Below, one piece after another: positions 34,261 through 44,087 of a DNA stretch of 64,000 nucleotides. The stretch comes from CAXBCP01 sp963977005 (GTDB lineage Bacteria; Pseudomonadota; Alphaproteobacteria; MPNO01; UBA830), in contig CAXBMQ010000007.1 of assembly GCA_963977005.1 (NCBI GenBank), positions 62,001 through 126,000 on the forward strand. The letters run 5' to 3'. The notes beneath the pieces are model-generated. The model ran no database searches. It was not told the DNA's origin and saw only the letters and a list, made by a program, of their open reading frames with translations. How positions within the stretch are numbered: position 1 is the stretch's first letter; every line of letters begins with the position of its first letter. The translations under genes were made by a program, and so were the position numbers.

Positions 34261-36243
34261 TCAGCTGCCGATCACACCGCCATTTGTTTTCGTGACGACT
34301 ACGACCGACGGACGGGTGGGCATGTTGTCCTTGAAGTCGGGCCATCGGGTCGTCGGGTTGGCGAAGGTTGAATTTTTCTCGTCCGCCGGGTGCTGAACCG
34401 CCGCGAAAAACGTTCTGTCGTCGGGGGTGAAACACGGGCCGCACAGTTCGGCACCGCGCGGGGCGGCAAAGAACCGTTTGGTCAGCATCCGCCCGTCGCC
34501 TTCGACATCGGTTGCCCAGACGCCATCGGCGATACCGGATTTCGGCGCGCCATCCGTCGCGATCCAGAGGCGGCCCTTTGTGTCGAACGCGCAGTTGTCG
34601 GGGGTCGACAACCAGCCATTTGCCGAAACGTCGGCATGATACTTTGCGCCGTCGGCGGCTTTCGCCGGGTTGCCCGCCATCAGCGGTATTTCCCACTTAA
34701 ACTGCAGGGCTGCGTGGTCGGCATCCTTGCCCCGTCCCGGTGGGATCATTTCCAGGATATGGCCGTGTTTGTTCTTCGGTCGCGGATTGACCGCATCGAC
34801 CTGGTCCGCTTTGCGCTTCGTGTTATTCGTCAGCATCACGTAGACGACCCCGGTAACCGGATTCGGCTCGACATCTTCCGGCCGGTCCATGGGGGTCGCG
34901 CCGAGCAGGTCGGCGGCGTAGCGGGTTTCGATCAGGACATCCGCCTGACTGTTGAACCCGTTGGCGGCGGTTAGCGGTCCCGTGCCCCATACCAGCGGCA
35001 GCCAGTTCAGCGTGCCGTTTGCGTCGAACTTGGCAACGAACAGCGTACCGTCATCCAGCAGGGCTGCGTTGGCCGTCCGGCTATTTGCAACGTACCGGCC
35101 ATTGGAGACGAATTTGTAAATATAGTCGAAACGCTGGTCGTCGCCGGTATAGACCACGACGCGTCCGTCCCTGTTGATTACGGTGGTGGCGCCTTCATGC
35201 TTGAACCGGCCGAGCGCCGTGCGTTTGACAGGTGTCGACGCCGGATCGTAGGGGTCGATTTCCACCATCCAGCCGAACCGGTTGGGCTCGTTGGGCTCTT
35301 TCTCGACGTTGAACCGGTCATGGTAGTCTGCCCATGAATAGCGGCTTTTGGCTTTCAGCCCATAGCGCCTGTAGTTGCGGGCTTCGGGTGTTTTGGCAGG
35401 GTCGCCGCCGAAATAGCCGTGGAAATTTTCCTCGGCGATCAGCACGGTGCCCCAGGGCGTGTGTCCGCCCGCGCAGTTGTTGATTGTGCCGATAGCCGCC
35501 ATGCCCGTGGCGTCAGAGCTGGTTTTCAATCGGTCATGACCGGCGGCGGGACCGGAGATTTTCATTGGCGTGCCGACGTGGATGCGTCGGTTGTATCTGC
35601 TGTCCTTTACGACAGACCATGAACCGCCCTGTTTCACGATTTCGACAATGCTGTGGCCATGCGCGGCCATCTCGATCTCGGTCTGCGCCCTTGTCAGCTT
35701 CTGTTTCGCGGTGACATCCGGGAACATCAGATGTTGGTTCGTGTATTCGTGATTGACGCTAAGCAGGCCGCGGTCGCCCGTCGTCGAGCCCGCGGGCAGG
35801 GGCAGGAAGCCGATATAATCGCAGTTGTACCCGAACTGTTTCGACTGGGCGGCGGCGGTCTGGTTCATGGGGTCGAATTCGGGCGCATCCGGCGTGACGG
35901 GATCGCCCCAGCGAAGCAGCACCCTGGCATCGTAGCCCGGCGCGACGTGGTGGGTCGAATCGTAGACATGGGGTGTTTCAGTAAACGTCAGCGAGGACTT
36001 GGTGCCGGCGGCGAGCGCCCGCCGGCTGACCATGCTTTGTCCGATCAGGCCGGCCGTCGCTGCGCCCGCGATGCCCGCGATTACGCCCCGACGAGACATC
36101 CGCCGTTCGGCGATCCGGCCGAAAGGCGTATTTCCGCTTTCATTCGACGGCAGGTCGTCGTCGTCATTGATAAGACCGAGGTCTTCGAGAATTTCGGGAT
36201 CTTCGACAGGCCGGGTGTTCCGGGTTATCGGTCGGGTTCGCAT
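34261..36243 (-). CDS. PhoX-family (DUF839) alkaline phosphatase-like secreted protein
   Basis: A 660-residue protein. After an acidic cytoplasmic N-terminus of about 45 residues there is a Tat signal with the twin arginine at residues 51-52 (MSRRGVIAGIAGAATAG) and cleavage probably after SRRALAA. The rest has PhoX features: LLSVNHEYTNQHLMFPD, NCAGGHTPWGTVLIAEEN, RFGWMVEIDPYDP and DNCAFDTKGRLWIATDG. PhoX hydrolyses phosphomonoesters in the periplasm with calcium and iron. The unusually long pre-Tat extension suggests that it reaches the membrane with a preceding region or that the start is further in. Often induced by phosphate limitation; no Pho box was identified. Confidence 0.87.
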   Translation of the reverse strand: MRTRPITRNTRPVEDPEILEDLGLINDDDDLPSNESGNTPFGRIAERRMSRRGVIAGIAGAATAGLIGQSMVSRRALAAGTKSSLTFTETPHVYDSTHHVAPGYDARVLLRWGDPVTPDAPEFDPMNQTAAAQSKQFGYNCDYIGFLPLPAGSTTGDRGLLSVNHEYTNQHLMFPDVTAKQKLTRAQTEIEMAAHGHSIVEIVKQGGSWSVVKDSRYNRRIHVGTPMKISGPAAGHDRLKTSSDATGMAAIGTINNCAGGHTPWGTVLIAEENFHGYFGGDPAKTPEARNYRRYGLKAKSRYSWADYHDRFNVEKEPNEPNRFGWMVEIDPYDPASTPVKRTALGRFKHEGATTVINRDGRVVVYTGDDQRFDYIYKFVSNGRYVANSRTANAALLDDGTLFVAKFDANGTLNWLPLVWGTGPLTAANGFNSQADVLIETRYAADLLGATPMDRPEDVEPNPVTGVVYVMLTNNTKRKADQVDAVNPRPKNKHGHILEMIPPGRGKDADHAALQFKWEIPLMAGNPAKAADGAKYHADVSANGWLSTPDNCAFDTKGRLWIATDGAPKSGIADGVWATDVEGDGRMLTKRFFAAPRGAELCGPCFTPDDRTFFAAVQHPADEKNSTFANPTTRWPDFKDNMPTRPSVVVVTKTNGGVIGS

Positions 36244-36350
36244 GGCTCTTCCTCAATGGCGGTGTTTCAGGCCTTCCGCTTTTGCCATACAGGATCGGAC
36301 GTCGCTGTTACGAAAAAGTTTCACCTAAATGACATTGTCCGCCCGGCGGT

Positions 36351-36848
36351 TCAGATATTGCCGAAGAGTCCCCGTTGCCGATGCCAGCTCTCGATACCCG
36401 TATCCGGATATCCCTCGAACTTTGCGTCATGTCCGGCGGCGTTCAGGGTTACCCACAGCGCCTTGTCGCGGAGCATCAGATGGGTTGTCTCCGGCGCTTC
36501 GGGGAGTGGCGTATCGATTGCCGAGGCAAACGGGTAGATGAAGTCTGGCCAGTCCGATCCATGCACCCACAGCGCGGAGCCGCAATTGCTGCAGAAGTGG
36601 CGTTTTGCCGGGCTCAGGCCGTCTTCTTCATAGGATTCCCGGTCATTGCGGGCCGATCGGTATACGGAAACGCTCTCTTCACCTGTGACCTGTAGAGTCT
36701 CCGCGCGCCCCATAATGTTGATGGCGTATCCGCCTCCGCCGGCGGTTTTCCGGCAGATTGAACAATAGCAACGGTTATAGGGATAGGGGGTGTCGGATTC
36801 GACGGAGAAATGGACTGCGCCGCAATGGCAGGAGCCTTCCAGTTTCAT
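36351..36848 (-). CDS. GFA (glutathione-dependent formaldehyde-activating) family protein
   Basis: A 165-residue zinc protein of the GFA/CENP-V family. Cys pairs are CHCGAVHFS at the start, CYCSICRKT about 25 residues on and CSNCGSALWVHG near residue 95, giving the zinc ligands. The family includes an enzyme that promotes formaldehyde-glutathione adduct formation, but most members are of unproven activity. A second, shorter member is encoded at 56290. ATG 36848 starts at the conserved LEGSCHCG motif. Confidence 0.88.
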   Translation of the reverse strand: MKLEGSCHCGAVHFSVESDTPYPYNRCYCSICRKTAGGGGYAINIMGRAETLQVTGEESVSVYRSARNDRESYEEDGLSPAKRHFCSNCGSALWVHGSDWPDFIYPFASAIDTPLPEAPETTHLMLRDKALWVTLNAAGHDAKFEGYPDTGIESWHRQRGLFGNI

Positions 36849-36963
36849 GCTGCTCTCCCGTAAGGTAAGGACGGATGATACCAGACGTTCGCCGCGCGAT
36901 GCCGATTCAATTCAGGAGACTTGGCGCCGGTCGAAAAGCGAAATAGTCTTGCGAGGTAGGCTG

Positions 36964-38259
36964 ATGAGTATTTTTTCCAAAACCGTTCTGAAACGGACAC
37001 GGTCGGGCATTCTTGCCGGAGCGGCGGCGGTCCTTTTTGCCCTTCCGGCTGCCGGTGCGGCGCAGTTTCGCCAAGTCCCGCCACTGCCCGTTATTCCGCC
37101 GTCGATCACGTTTCCCGGCGAACGCGATATCCTGACGGCGGATCTCGAGCGGTTGAAAGGCCGCATCAGCAAGTATGAGAGCAAGCGGGCGGACTACCGT
37201 CGTGACTGTGCGCAGCGTTTGCTGTCCAGCGCCGTTCGAAAACGACAGTGTTCCTCCCTTGCCCAGGAGATACACCGCGACATATCGCGTCTGCGGACGG
37301 CAATCGTGGCAATGCGCAACAGGTTCAGCGCCATAGAACAAAACGCCTTGCAGCGCCCCAGGTCCGGTGTTCCTGCGGCCGGCGTGGCTGTATTGCCCGA
37401 CAAGCGGCCCCGATTAATCGCGGAAGCGTTGTCGACCGGCGGCGGGTCGTGGCGAGGTGTACTGGATCATGTGAAATCGATGCTGGATCGCAGTGCGGGC
37501 GATCCGGCCGTGCGTGATGTTTCGGCGTTCCTGATGGGGGTGCATGCCGGTCGAATTGCGGCGGATCGACTGGACAACGGATACTACAAACATGGCGTGC
37601 GCCGCGCACTCGCGGGTGATCATTGGTCGGCGGCGCTGGCATTTGCCCAGGCGGCGCGGGATACGCCGGGCGATCTTCGTGTCTTCGAATCCTATGCCGA
37701 TGCCGCCGGGCGCCAGCACGCAGGCCCGGCCTGCGTAAAGTCCGACAGGTGCGTTTCCGGGAACATCGCCGTCTGGGTCAAGCGCTTCGGCAGGCGCCAC
37801 GACCAGGCGATGAAACAGATCGTCGCGGCGGCAAGGAAAGGAACGCTCAATCCGCAAACCGATAGACTGCTCAAGGTTCTCGGGGCTATTGCCGTCTATG
37901 CGGCGAAAAAAGACGTAGATGAACATCGCTCTCCGGAAGACGCCGCCTTTAGAGAAATGGCGGGACAGGCGCTTGCCGCTTATGGCAGGGGCGAAAGACA
38001 GTTGGCGATCGACCGATATATCCGGCTCTGGAAACTGACCGAACCCGGCCGCGCGCCTCTGTTTCTGTTCCGCTATGCGGAAACATCGGGCATTCGGGAG
38101 GCGGGTGCGTTTCTGGATCACGACCTTCCGTCTGCGCGGGCATCGAGAATCGACGATGCGTATCTGGCGGCATTGAAAGAAGTGTTTGCCGCGGGCGACA
38201 GGGCCAGCCCGTTCGAGGGCAAACTCAGTCAGGCGCAGATCATCCGCCTTCAAAGATGA
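36964..38259 (+). CDS. Secreted protein of unknown function
   Basis: A 431-residue protein. The N-terminus has a Sec signal peptide (MSIFSKTVLKRTRSG, hydrophobic run, cleavage after AAGAA). Residues about 55-125 are a charged coiled coil (LERLKGRISKYESKRADY and similar). The remainder is alpha-helical with repeats recalling tetratricopeptide-like folds and a Cys pair (PACVKSDRCVSG). I do not recognise a family. GAGG precedes the ATG; an upstream in-frame start at 36790 would run through the divergent promoter. The gene reads away from the GFA gene and leads into gmhB. Confidence 0.65.
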   Translation: MSIFSKTVLKRTRSGILAGAAAVLFALPAAGAAQFRQVPPLPVIPPSITFPGERDILTADLERLKGRISKYESKRADYRRDCAQRLLSSAVRKRQCSSLAQEIHRDISRLRTAIVAMRNRFSAIEQNALQRPRSGVPAAGVAVLPDKRPRLIAEALSTGGGSWRGVLDHVKSMLDRSAGDPAVRDVSAFLMGVHAGRIAADRLDNGYYKHGVRRALAGDHWSAALAFAQAARDTPGDLRVFESYADAAGRQHAGPACVKSDRCVSGNIAVWVKRFGRRHDQAMKQIVAAARKGTLNPQTDRLLKVLGAIAVYAAKKDVDEHRSPEDAAFREMAGQALAAYGRGERQLAIDRYIRLWKLTEPGRAPLFLFRYAETSGIREAGAFLDHDLPSARASRIDDAYLAALKEVFAAGDRASPFEGKLSQAQIIRLQR

Positions 38260-38284
38260 CCGCGACGGTGTCAAAGTGGGCGTC

Positions 38285-38881
38285 ATGGCGCTGATTGAAC
38301 CCGACGGAATATGGTGCGACGTCCGGACACCCGGTTTCCCTCCCCACAGGTCCGCATTGTTTCTCGACAGGGACGGTACCCTGATCGAACTTGTCGACTA
38401 CCTGTCGGCTGCGGATGACGTTCGGCTTATAGAGTCAGCGGTCGCGGCCGTCCGCACTGCGAATGCGGCCGGGGTTGCCGTTGTGGTCGTCACGAACCAG
38501 TCGGGTATCGGCCGCGGCTACTACGACTGGAACGCGTTTGAAGCCGTGCAGGCACGTCTGTATGAACTGATGGCGGCGGCCGATGCCGTGATCGATGCAG
38601 CCTATGCCTGTCCGCATCCCCCGCCCGAGGCCGGCGGGCCGGCGGATTCCCTTTATCGAAAGCCGGCACCCGGCATGTTGCTGCGCGCGCGCGCCGACCT
38701 GACACTGGATCTTGCCGGCAGCCGCATCGCCGGGGATACAGCCGCCGACCTCGCAGCTGGGAAAGCTGCCGGTCTTCAGGAAGGAATTCTGGTAAACACC
38801 GGCTACGGCGACCGGGACCTTGAACAGGTCCGGGCGCTTGCAGATGAAGAGTTCAGGGTTGCCCGGGGCGACTGGACATAG
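38285..38881 (+). CDS. gmhB: D-glycero-beta-D-manno-heptose-1,7-bisphosphate 7-phosphatase (GmhB), zinc loop degraded
   Basis: A 198-residue HAD phosphatase: motif I FLDRDGTLIE, motif II VVVTNQSGIGRGYY, and RKPAPGM with the motif III Lys. GmhB removes the 7-phosphate in the ADP- and GDP-heptose routes. Its zinc loop normally carries Cys-X-His and later Cys-X-Cys; here the first pair is present (CPHPPPEAGG) but the second is replaced by SLY before RKP. ATG 38285 is preferred; no strong ribosome site is visible, and the gene starts 25 bases after a secreted-protein gene. It lies at the edge of the sugar-nucleotide cluster, which supports a heptose role. Confidence 0.85.
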   Translation: MALIEPDGIWCDVRTPGFPPHRSALFLDRDGTLIELVDYLSAADDVRLIESAVAAVRTANAAGVAVVVVTNQSGIGRGYYDWNAFEAVQARLYELMAAADAVIDAAYACPHPPPEAGGPADSLYRKPAPGMLLRARADLTLDLAGSRIAGDTAADLAAGKAAGLQEGILVNTGYGDRDLEQVRALADEEFRVARGDWT

Positions 38882-38959
38882 CTGCTCCCGCGCACCCATA
38901 GGGCAACCGGTCAGGCGGGTCGCCACAGATTCGGTGACGATGCTTTTCGGGACAGGCGT

Positions 38960-39928
38960 TCAGGCCGGGACGCCGCGAGTGTCGTCCGACGCCAGGTACC
39001 ATTCATAGGTCATCCGAAGGCCGTCGGTCAGCTTAGTGCTCGACTGCCATCCCATCCCGGAAATTCGCGAGACGTCCAGAAGCTTGCGCGGCGCGCCGTC
39101 CGGTTTATCGGCATCGAAAACCAGTTTGCCTTCGTACCCCACCGCTGCGGCGATCGTCGCCGCCAGGTCGCGGATCGAAATTTCTTCTCCGGTCCCGATA
39201 TTGAGATGGGTCTCGCCGCTGTACTGCTGCATCAGAAAGACGGCCGCGTCGGCGAGATCGTCGACATGGAGAAATTCGCGAAGCGGCGTTCCGCTTCCCC
39301 ATACCGTCATCGTCGGATCGCCTGCGGTTTTCGCCTCATGCGCCTTTCGCATCAGTGCGGGGATGACATGACTGCTCCGCAGGTCGAAATTGTCTCCCGG
39401 TCCGTAAAGATTATTTGGCATCGCGGAGATAAAATCGCAGCCGTATTGCCGCCGGTACGCGCTGCAAAGCTTGATTCCGGCGATTTTCGCCACGGCGTAT
39501 GCTTCGTTCGTCGGTTCCAGCGGACCGGTGAGCAGGGCGTCTTCGGCCATCGGCTGTTCGGCGAGCCGGGGATAGATGCAGGCCGAACCCATGAACATCA
39601 GTTTTTCGACACCGATCCGGCGCGCACCTTCGATGATGTTGGTTTCAATCGCGAGGTTGTCGTACAGGAATTCTGCGGGACGGGTGTCGTTCGCCTGGAT
39701 ACCGCCCACAGTGGCCGCTGCGAGAAAAACCGCATCGGGTTTCGATTGAGCCATCCAGTCTTCCACGTCGGCCTGCCGGCGCAGGTCTGCCTGGTCACGG
39801 CCGACGGTAATTATTTCGCAGTTTTCCGAGGCAAGGCGACGCGCTATTGCAGAACCCACCATGCCGCGATGGCCCGCAACCCAGACGCGCTTGCCGTCCA
39901 GGGGGTACAATACCGTCTCAGGTGCCAT
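38960..39928 (-). CDS. fcl: GDP-L-fucose synthase
   Basis: A 322-residue SDR-type enzyme that epimerises and reduces GDP-4-keto-6-deoxymannose to GDP-L-fucose. Motifs: VAGHRGMVGSAIARRL, GSACIYPRLAEQP with the catalytic Ser/Cys-containing loop, and YAVAKIAGIKLCSAYR with the Tyr-X3-Lys. Its start overlaps the end of gmd by 11 bases, so gmd-fcl is a coupled pair making GDP-fucose or a close relative. Confidence 0.95.
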   Translation of the reverse strand: MAPETVLYPLDGKRVWVAGHRGMVGSAIARRLASENCEIITVGRDQADLRRQADVEDWMAQSKPDAVFLAAATVGGIQANDTRPAEFLYDNLAIETNIIEGARRIGVEKLMFMGSACIYPRLAEQPMAEDALLTGPLEPTNEAYAVAKIAGIKLCSAYRRQYGCDFISAMPNNLYGPGDNFDLRSSHVIPALMRKAHEAKTAGDPTMTVWGSGTPLREFLHVDDLADAAVFLMQQYSGETHLNIGTGEEISIRDLAATIAAAVGYEGKLVFDADKPDGAPRKLLDVSRISGMGWQSSTKLTDGLRMTYEWYLASDDTRGVPA

Positions 39929-41006
39929 TATTGCGCAGTTCCCGTTTGGCTGCGTCCATATCGGCGGCCACCATCTCGTTCACGAGGTCTTCGAACCCTG
40001 TCTTGTGATGCCAGCCAAGCACGTCGCGGGCCTTTGACGGATCGCCATGGAGGGCAGCGACTTCCGTCGGCCGGAAATAACGCGGATCGACCCGTACGAG
40101 GATGTCGCCGTTTGCAGAATCGACTCCGCATTCGTCGGTGCCCTTGCCGCGCCATTCAATCTGCCGTCCTGCGGCGGCAAACGCGCGTTCCACGAATTCG
40201 CGCACCGTATGGGTTTCGCCGGTCGCCAGGACAAAATCGTCCGGCGTCCCGTGACGCACTATCATCCACATGCCTTCGACGTAGTCGCGGGCGTGTCCCC
40301 AGTCGCGCCTGGCGTCGAGATTGCCGATATAGAGGCAGTCCAGCGCCTGTATCTCGATCGCGGCGACGGCGCGCGTGATTTTCCGGGTGACGAAGGTTTC
40401 GCCGCGGGTCGGCCCTTCGTGATTGAAGAGTATCCCGTTGGAGGCATGAATCCCGTATGCCTCGCGGTAATTCACGGTCATCCAGTACGCATATAGCTTC
40501 GCCGCGGCGTAGGGGCTGCGGGGCTGGAAAGGTGTGTTTTCGTTTTGCGGGCTTTCGGCGACCTTGCCGTATAGTTCCGATGTCGATGCCTGGTAGAACC
40601 GCGTTTTATCCTCGAGTCCAAGTATCCGGATCGCTTCGAGCATGCGGAGTGTGCCGAGCGCGTCTGCATTGGCGGTGTATTCCGCCGTCTCGAAACTCAC
40701 CTGGACATGGGATTGGGCCGCAAGGTTATAAATTTCGGATGGCTGGGTTTCCTGGATGATGCGGATCAGGTTGGTTGCATCCGTCATGTCGCCGTAATGC
40801 ATGAAAAAACGCGCGTCTTCCTGATGGGGATCGACATACAAGTTGTCCACGCGGCCGGTATTGAACGACGAAGAACGGCGCTTTACCCCGTGCACGATGT
40901 AGCCCTTTTTGAGCAGGAACTCTGCCAGATAGGCGCCATCCTGACCGGTGACGCCGGTAATCAGCGCGGTTTTATCGGTCAATTCTCTGTCTCCAACGGC
41001 TCTCAT
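39918..41006 (-). CDS. gmd: GDP-mannose 4,6-dehydratase
   Basis: A 362-residue enzyme that converts GDP-mannose to GDP-4-keto-6-deoxymannose. Nucleotide motif ALITGVTGQDGAYLAEFLL, catalytic Tyr-X3-Lys in YAAAKLYAYWM, and the cofactor/dimer loop HEGPTRGETFVTRKITRA. The first 8 residues are not conserved, so the real start might be further in. First of the gmd-fcl pair, transcribed divergently from the initiating transferase. A GDP-heptose substrate, as in DmhA-type homologues, is possible given the heptose genes nearby but is not shown. Confidence 0.94.
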   Translation of the reverse strand: MRAVGDRELTDKTALITGVTGQDGAYLAEFLLKKGYIVHGVKRRSSSFNTGRVDNLYVDPHQEDARFFMHYGDMTDATNLIRIIQETQPSEIYNLAAQSHVQVSFETAEYTANADALGTLRMLEAIRILGLEDKTRFYQASTSELYGKVAESPQNENTPFQPRSPYAAAKLYAYWMTVNYREAYGIHASNGILFNHEGPTRGETFVTRKITRAVAAIEIQALDCLYIGNLDARRDWGHARDYVEGMWMIVRHGTPDDFVLATGETHTVREFVERAFAAAGRQIEWRGKGTDECGVDSANGDILVRVDPRYFRPTEVAALHGDPSKARDVLGWHHKTGFEDLVNEMVAADMDAAKRELRNNGT

Positions 41007-41216
41007 CCCTGTTCTGATAGTAACACGGCCGGATTCGCCGGCACGATTCGACCCTTGTTTACGGAAAAAGCCGTTCGCGTGCTATAAACCGTCTCAGCTC
41101 AATACCGGTCGCGATCACCTATGTCCGGCGACCCGGTGGGCATTTGGTATCCCATATTGAATGTCGACAGTCCGTAAAGGGCTTGGAAAACATTGATCGC
41201 GTAGACTAAGGCTGGA
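41007..41216. promoter_or_regulatory. Divergent promoter region between gmd and the initiating transferase
   Basis: These 210 bases hold the promoters of the divergent gmd and wcaJ-like genes. I see no clear operator palindrome or protein-coding frame. AT-rich stretches lie around 41060-41080 and 41150-41210. Confidence 0.45.
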
Positions 41217-42680
41217 ATGGCTATCGAAAATCCTTCACGCGAAACGGTACGTGCCGCGGATGGCGCCGGCGAAAACAGGGTCTCGCTTCCTGTTGTCTCG
41301 GCTTATATGCGTGGTATCGACGTAGGCGTCGCGATTGTCACCGGGTTTGTCTGTTTCCAGGCATATCTCGGCGACGAGACCTGGGCAGAGCCGGGCACCT
41401 ATGCGGTCGCGGTTGCGATTGGTCTGATCGTTCAGCAGAACATGTTTCAGATATTCGGCGTCTACCGTCAGGAAAATATGCTGAGTATGCGCCGTCAGGT
41501 ATCGCGTCTCTCCGGTGCGTGGCTGATGACCCTTCTGGTACTCGTGCTTTTCGCATTCCTGTCGAAGACCTCCGAGAGTTTTTCGCGTCTTTGGCTCGTT
41601 CTGTGGTTCGGGTCGGCATGGTTGGCCTTCGTCCTCTCCCGGTTCGGTCTGAGGGCGAAGGTTCAGCGCTGGATCGCCGAAAAGCAACTGGACCAGAATG
41701 TCGTCGTTGTCGGCGGCGGTGATCAGGGCCGAAAGATGATCGAGCATCTGCTGGGGGGCGGGCCTTACGTCAATGTCGTGGGCTTCGTCGATGACCGGAC
41801 CGACCGTGTCCCCGCAGAACTCGCCGGGGTTCCCCGTATCGGCAGTACGCGCGATTTGCTGACGATCGCGCGTTCGCAAAACATCGACGTCATTCTGATA
41901 GCTTTTCCATGGAGGGCGGAACGCCGCATTCTGGAAATGGTGAAAGTGTTGTGGGAGCTTCCTGTCGAAATCCGATTGTCGCCGGAGGAAATCGTCAGCC
42001 CGACCATGGTTCATAACGGTTTCAGCAATTTCTACGGCGTGCCCGTTCTGAACCTGCTCGACCGGCCTTTGAACGATTGGCAGAAAATCGGCAAATCGAC
42101 CGAGGACTGCGTTCTCGCCCTCATAGCATTAATGATAAGCGCCCCGCTGATGCTGATAATCGCGGCAATTGTGCGGCTTGAATCGCCCGGGCCGGTTCTG
42201 TTCCGTCAGCGTCGCTACGGTTTCAACAACCAGCTTATCCAAGTCTACAAGTTCCGCACCATGTATCATGATATGTCGGATGAACGTGCCGACCGGCTGA
42301 CGGTCCCCGGTGATTCCCGGGTAACCCGCGTGGGTCGTTATCTCCGGATGTTCAGCCTGGACGAGCTGCCGCAGCTGTTTAACGTGCTCAAAGGCGACAT
42401 GTCGCTCGTCGGTCCCCGTCCCCACGCGGTAGCTGCCAAAGCGGCCGACCGGCTCTATGCCGACGTGGTCGACGAATATGCCGCGCGGCACAGGATCAAG
42501 CCGGGCATTACCGGCTGGGCGCAGGTGAATGGCTGGCGCGGCGATACCGATACCGAAGAGAAGCTCAAAATGCGGATCGAGCATGATCTGTACTATATCG
42601 ACAACTGGTCGATCTGGTTCGATCTGAAAATTATCGTGATGACATTCGTGGAAGTGCTCCGGGCGAGAAATGCGTATTGA
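41217..42680 (+). CDS. Undecaprenyl-phosphate hexose-1-phosphate transferase (WcaJ/PssY type)
   Basis: A 487-residue polyprenyl glycosylphosphotransferase. The N-terminal half has about four or five membrane helices, then a CoA-binding-like Rossmann part (VVVGGGDQGRKMIEHL). The C-terminal half is the catalytic sugar transferase domain: LYKFRTMYHD-like VYKFRTMYHDMSDERAD, SLDELPQLFNVLKGDMS, VGPRP and PGITGWAQVNGWRG. It attaches the first sugar phosphate, usually glucose or galactose, to the lipid carrier to begin a polysaccharide repeat unit. First gene of the + strand part of the polysaccharide cluster. Confidence 0.93.
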   Translation: MAIENPSRETVRAADGAGENRVSLPVVSAYMRGIDVGVAIVTGFVCFQAYLGDETWAEPGTYAVAVAIGLIVQQNMFQIFGVYRQENMLSMRRQVSRLSGAWLMTLLVLVLFAFLSKTSESFSRLWLVLWFGSAWLAFVLSRFGLRAKVQRWIAEKQLDQNVVVVGGGDQGRKMIEHLLGGGPYVNVVGFVDDRTDRVPAELAGVPRIGSTRDLLTIARSQNIDVILIAFPWRAERRILEMVKVLWELPVEIRLSPEEIVSPTMVHNGFSNFYGVPVLNLLDRPLNDWQKIGKSTEDCVLALIALMISAPLMLIIAAIVRLESPGPVLFRQRRYGFNNQLIQVYKFRTMYHDMSDERADRLTVPGDSRVTRVGRYLRMFSLDELPQLFNVLKGDMSLVGPRPHAVAAKAADRLYADVVDEYAARHRIKPGITGWAQVNGWRGDTDTEEKLKMRIEHDLYYIDNWSIWFDLKIIVMTFVEVLRARNAY

Positions 42681-42716
42681 GGCGCAGGACCGACCGCGCT
42701 GCCTGTCGGTCGCTTG

Positions 42717-44087
42717 ATGGGGTCGGGCGAACGTCGTACCGGACCGGAGAGAGGCTTTCGCAGCCTGTTGGACCGGCTCGTGTCTGACAGGGGGACGATG
42801 TTCTCCTTTCTGAACCGGGCATGGTCGATTGTCTCCACACTTGGGTTTATCGCCATCGTCGTCCTGTGGCTCTCGCCCGAACTCCAGGGGTTCTATTTTA
42901 CGTTTATCAGCCTGCTGGTTCTGTTGCAGGTCGCCGATATGGGCTTTGGATTCGTGCTTGCGCAGTTCGCGAGTCACGAATGGGCCGACCTTCAGCTTGG
43001 CAAGGATGGGAGGGTATCCGGCGCGCCGAGGGCGATGGCGCGGCTGGGGTCGCTCGTTCGGATCGGGCTCCGCTGGTACACTGCTGCGGGCGTAGTCTTT
43101 TTTCTCGTTCTTGGCTTCGGCGGAGACTGGTTCTTTTCGGTAAGCCCCGATGCGACGACCGTCGACTGGCGGACGCCGTGGTGGCTGCTCAGCACCTTTG
43201 CGGCATTGTATCTCCTGGTCGTGCCCGTGCAGGGTATCCTCGAAGGGTGCGGTCAGGTCGTTACCAGCCAGAGAAACCAGCTGACGGCCAACGTGGTTGC
43301 CACGATGACGGGCTGGCTGGTGTTACTTCTGGGAGGTGAGTTGTATGCCATAGCGGCATTATTTGCGGTTCGCACAATTGTCGGGCACGGCCTTAACACC
43401 TGGGCGGCGCGACCGATTTTGCGTCTCGCCAGGTTTTTGGACGGGGATCATGTCGTTCGCTGGAAAGGGGAGTTCTGGCCTCAGCAATGGCGTATCTGGG
43501 TCAGTTGGTTGTGTGGTTTTTTTGTTTTTCAGTCGTTTGCGCCGATCGCGTTTCAGATTGATGGTGCGATTGCGGCAGGGCAGATCGGCGTGATGGTGCA
43601 GGCCTTTCACGCGGTGAACCAGCTCGCATCGGCCAGGCTTTCGGCCGATCAGCCGCGGATGGGAGGATATGCGGCACGGCGGGATTTCACCGGTTTAAGC
43701 CAATTGGTCCGGCGGGGTACAATATTCAACCTGATCGCAGCGATTGTTCTGGCCGTGGCCGCAATCTGTACCGTATATGCGATCAAGATGACATTTCCCG
43801 ACATCGGCAACCGCTTCGGCACGATGTTGGGCTTCGTTCTCTTCGTTGCGACGGCAATACCCCTGCAGTTTTCGAACACGCAGACGGCGGCTGTCCGCTT
43901 CCAGAAAAAAGAACCCTTTGTCGGTCTGAATTTTTTCTGTGCGGCAATCATGTTCGCGGGTTGTGTGATTGTCGGGGGCATTTTCGGTGCTGAATACATG
44001 GCGCTTGTCTTTTTTGTCGTTTCCGTGGCAGTCCTCATTCCGGGAGTCTGGTATATCTACCGGCGAAACATGGGCGGGGTTGCCTGA
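42717..44087 (+). CDS. Probable polysaccharide flippase (Wzx/MATE-like), divergent
   Basis: A 456-residue membrane protein with about 12 hydrophobic helices and few charged residues in them. Hydrophobic segments in regular spacing, a cytoplasmic loop rich in charges after the second helix (HEWADLQLGKDGR), and position just after the initiating transferase suggest a lipid-linked oligosaccharide flippase. No family motif is definite. The frame's first codon is TTG at 42714, but ATG at 42717 is the more plausible start. Other multi-helix transporters cannot be excluded. Confidence 0.65.
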   Translation: MGSGERRTGPERGFRSLLDRLVSDRGTMFSFLNRAWSIVSTLGFIAIVVLWLSPELQGFYFTFISLLVLLQVADMGFGFVLAQFASHEWADLQLGKDGRVSGAPRAMARLGSLVRIGLRWYTAAGVVFFLVLGFGGDWFFSVSPDATTVDWRTPWWLLSTFAALYLLVVPVQGILEGCGQVVTSQRNQLTANVVATMTGWLVLLLGGELYAIAALFAVRTIVGHGLNTWAARPILRLARFLDGDHVVRWKGEFWPQQWRIWVSWLCGFFVFQSFAPIAFQIDGAIAAGQIGVMVQAFHAVNQLASARLSADQPRMGGYAARRDFTGLSQLVRRGTIFNLIAAIVLAVAAICTVYAIKMTFPDIGNRFGTMLGFVLFVATAIPLQFSNTQTAAVRFQKKEPFVGLNFFCAAIMFAGCVIVGGIFGAEYMALVFFVVSVAVLIPGVWYIYRRNMGGVA

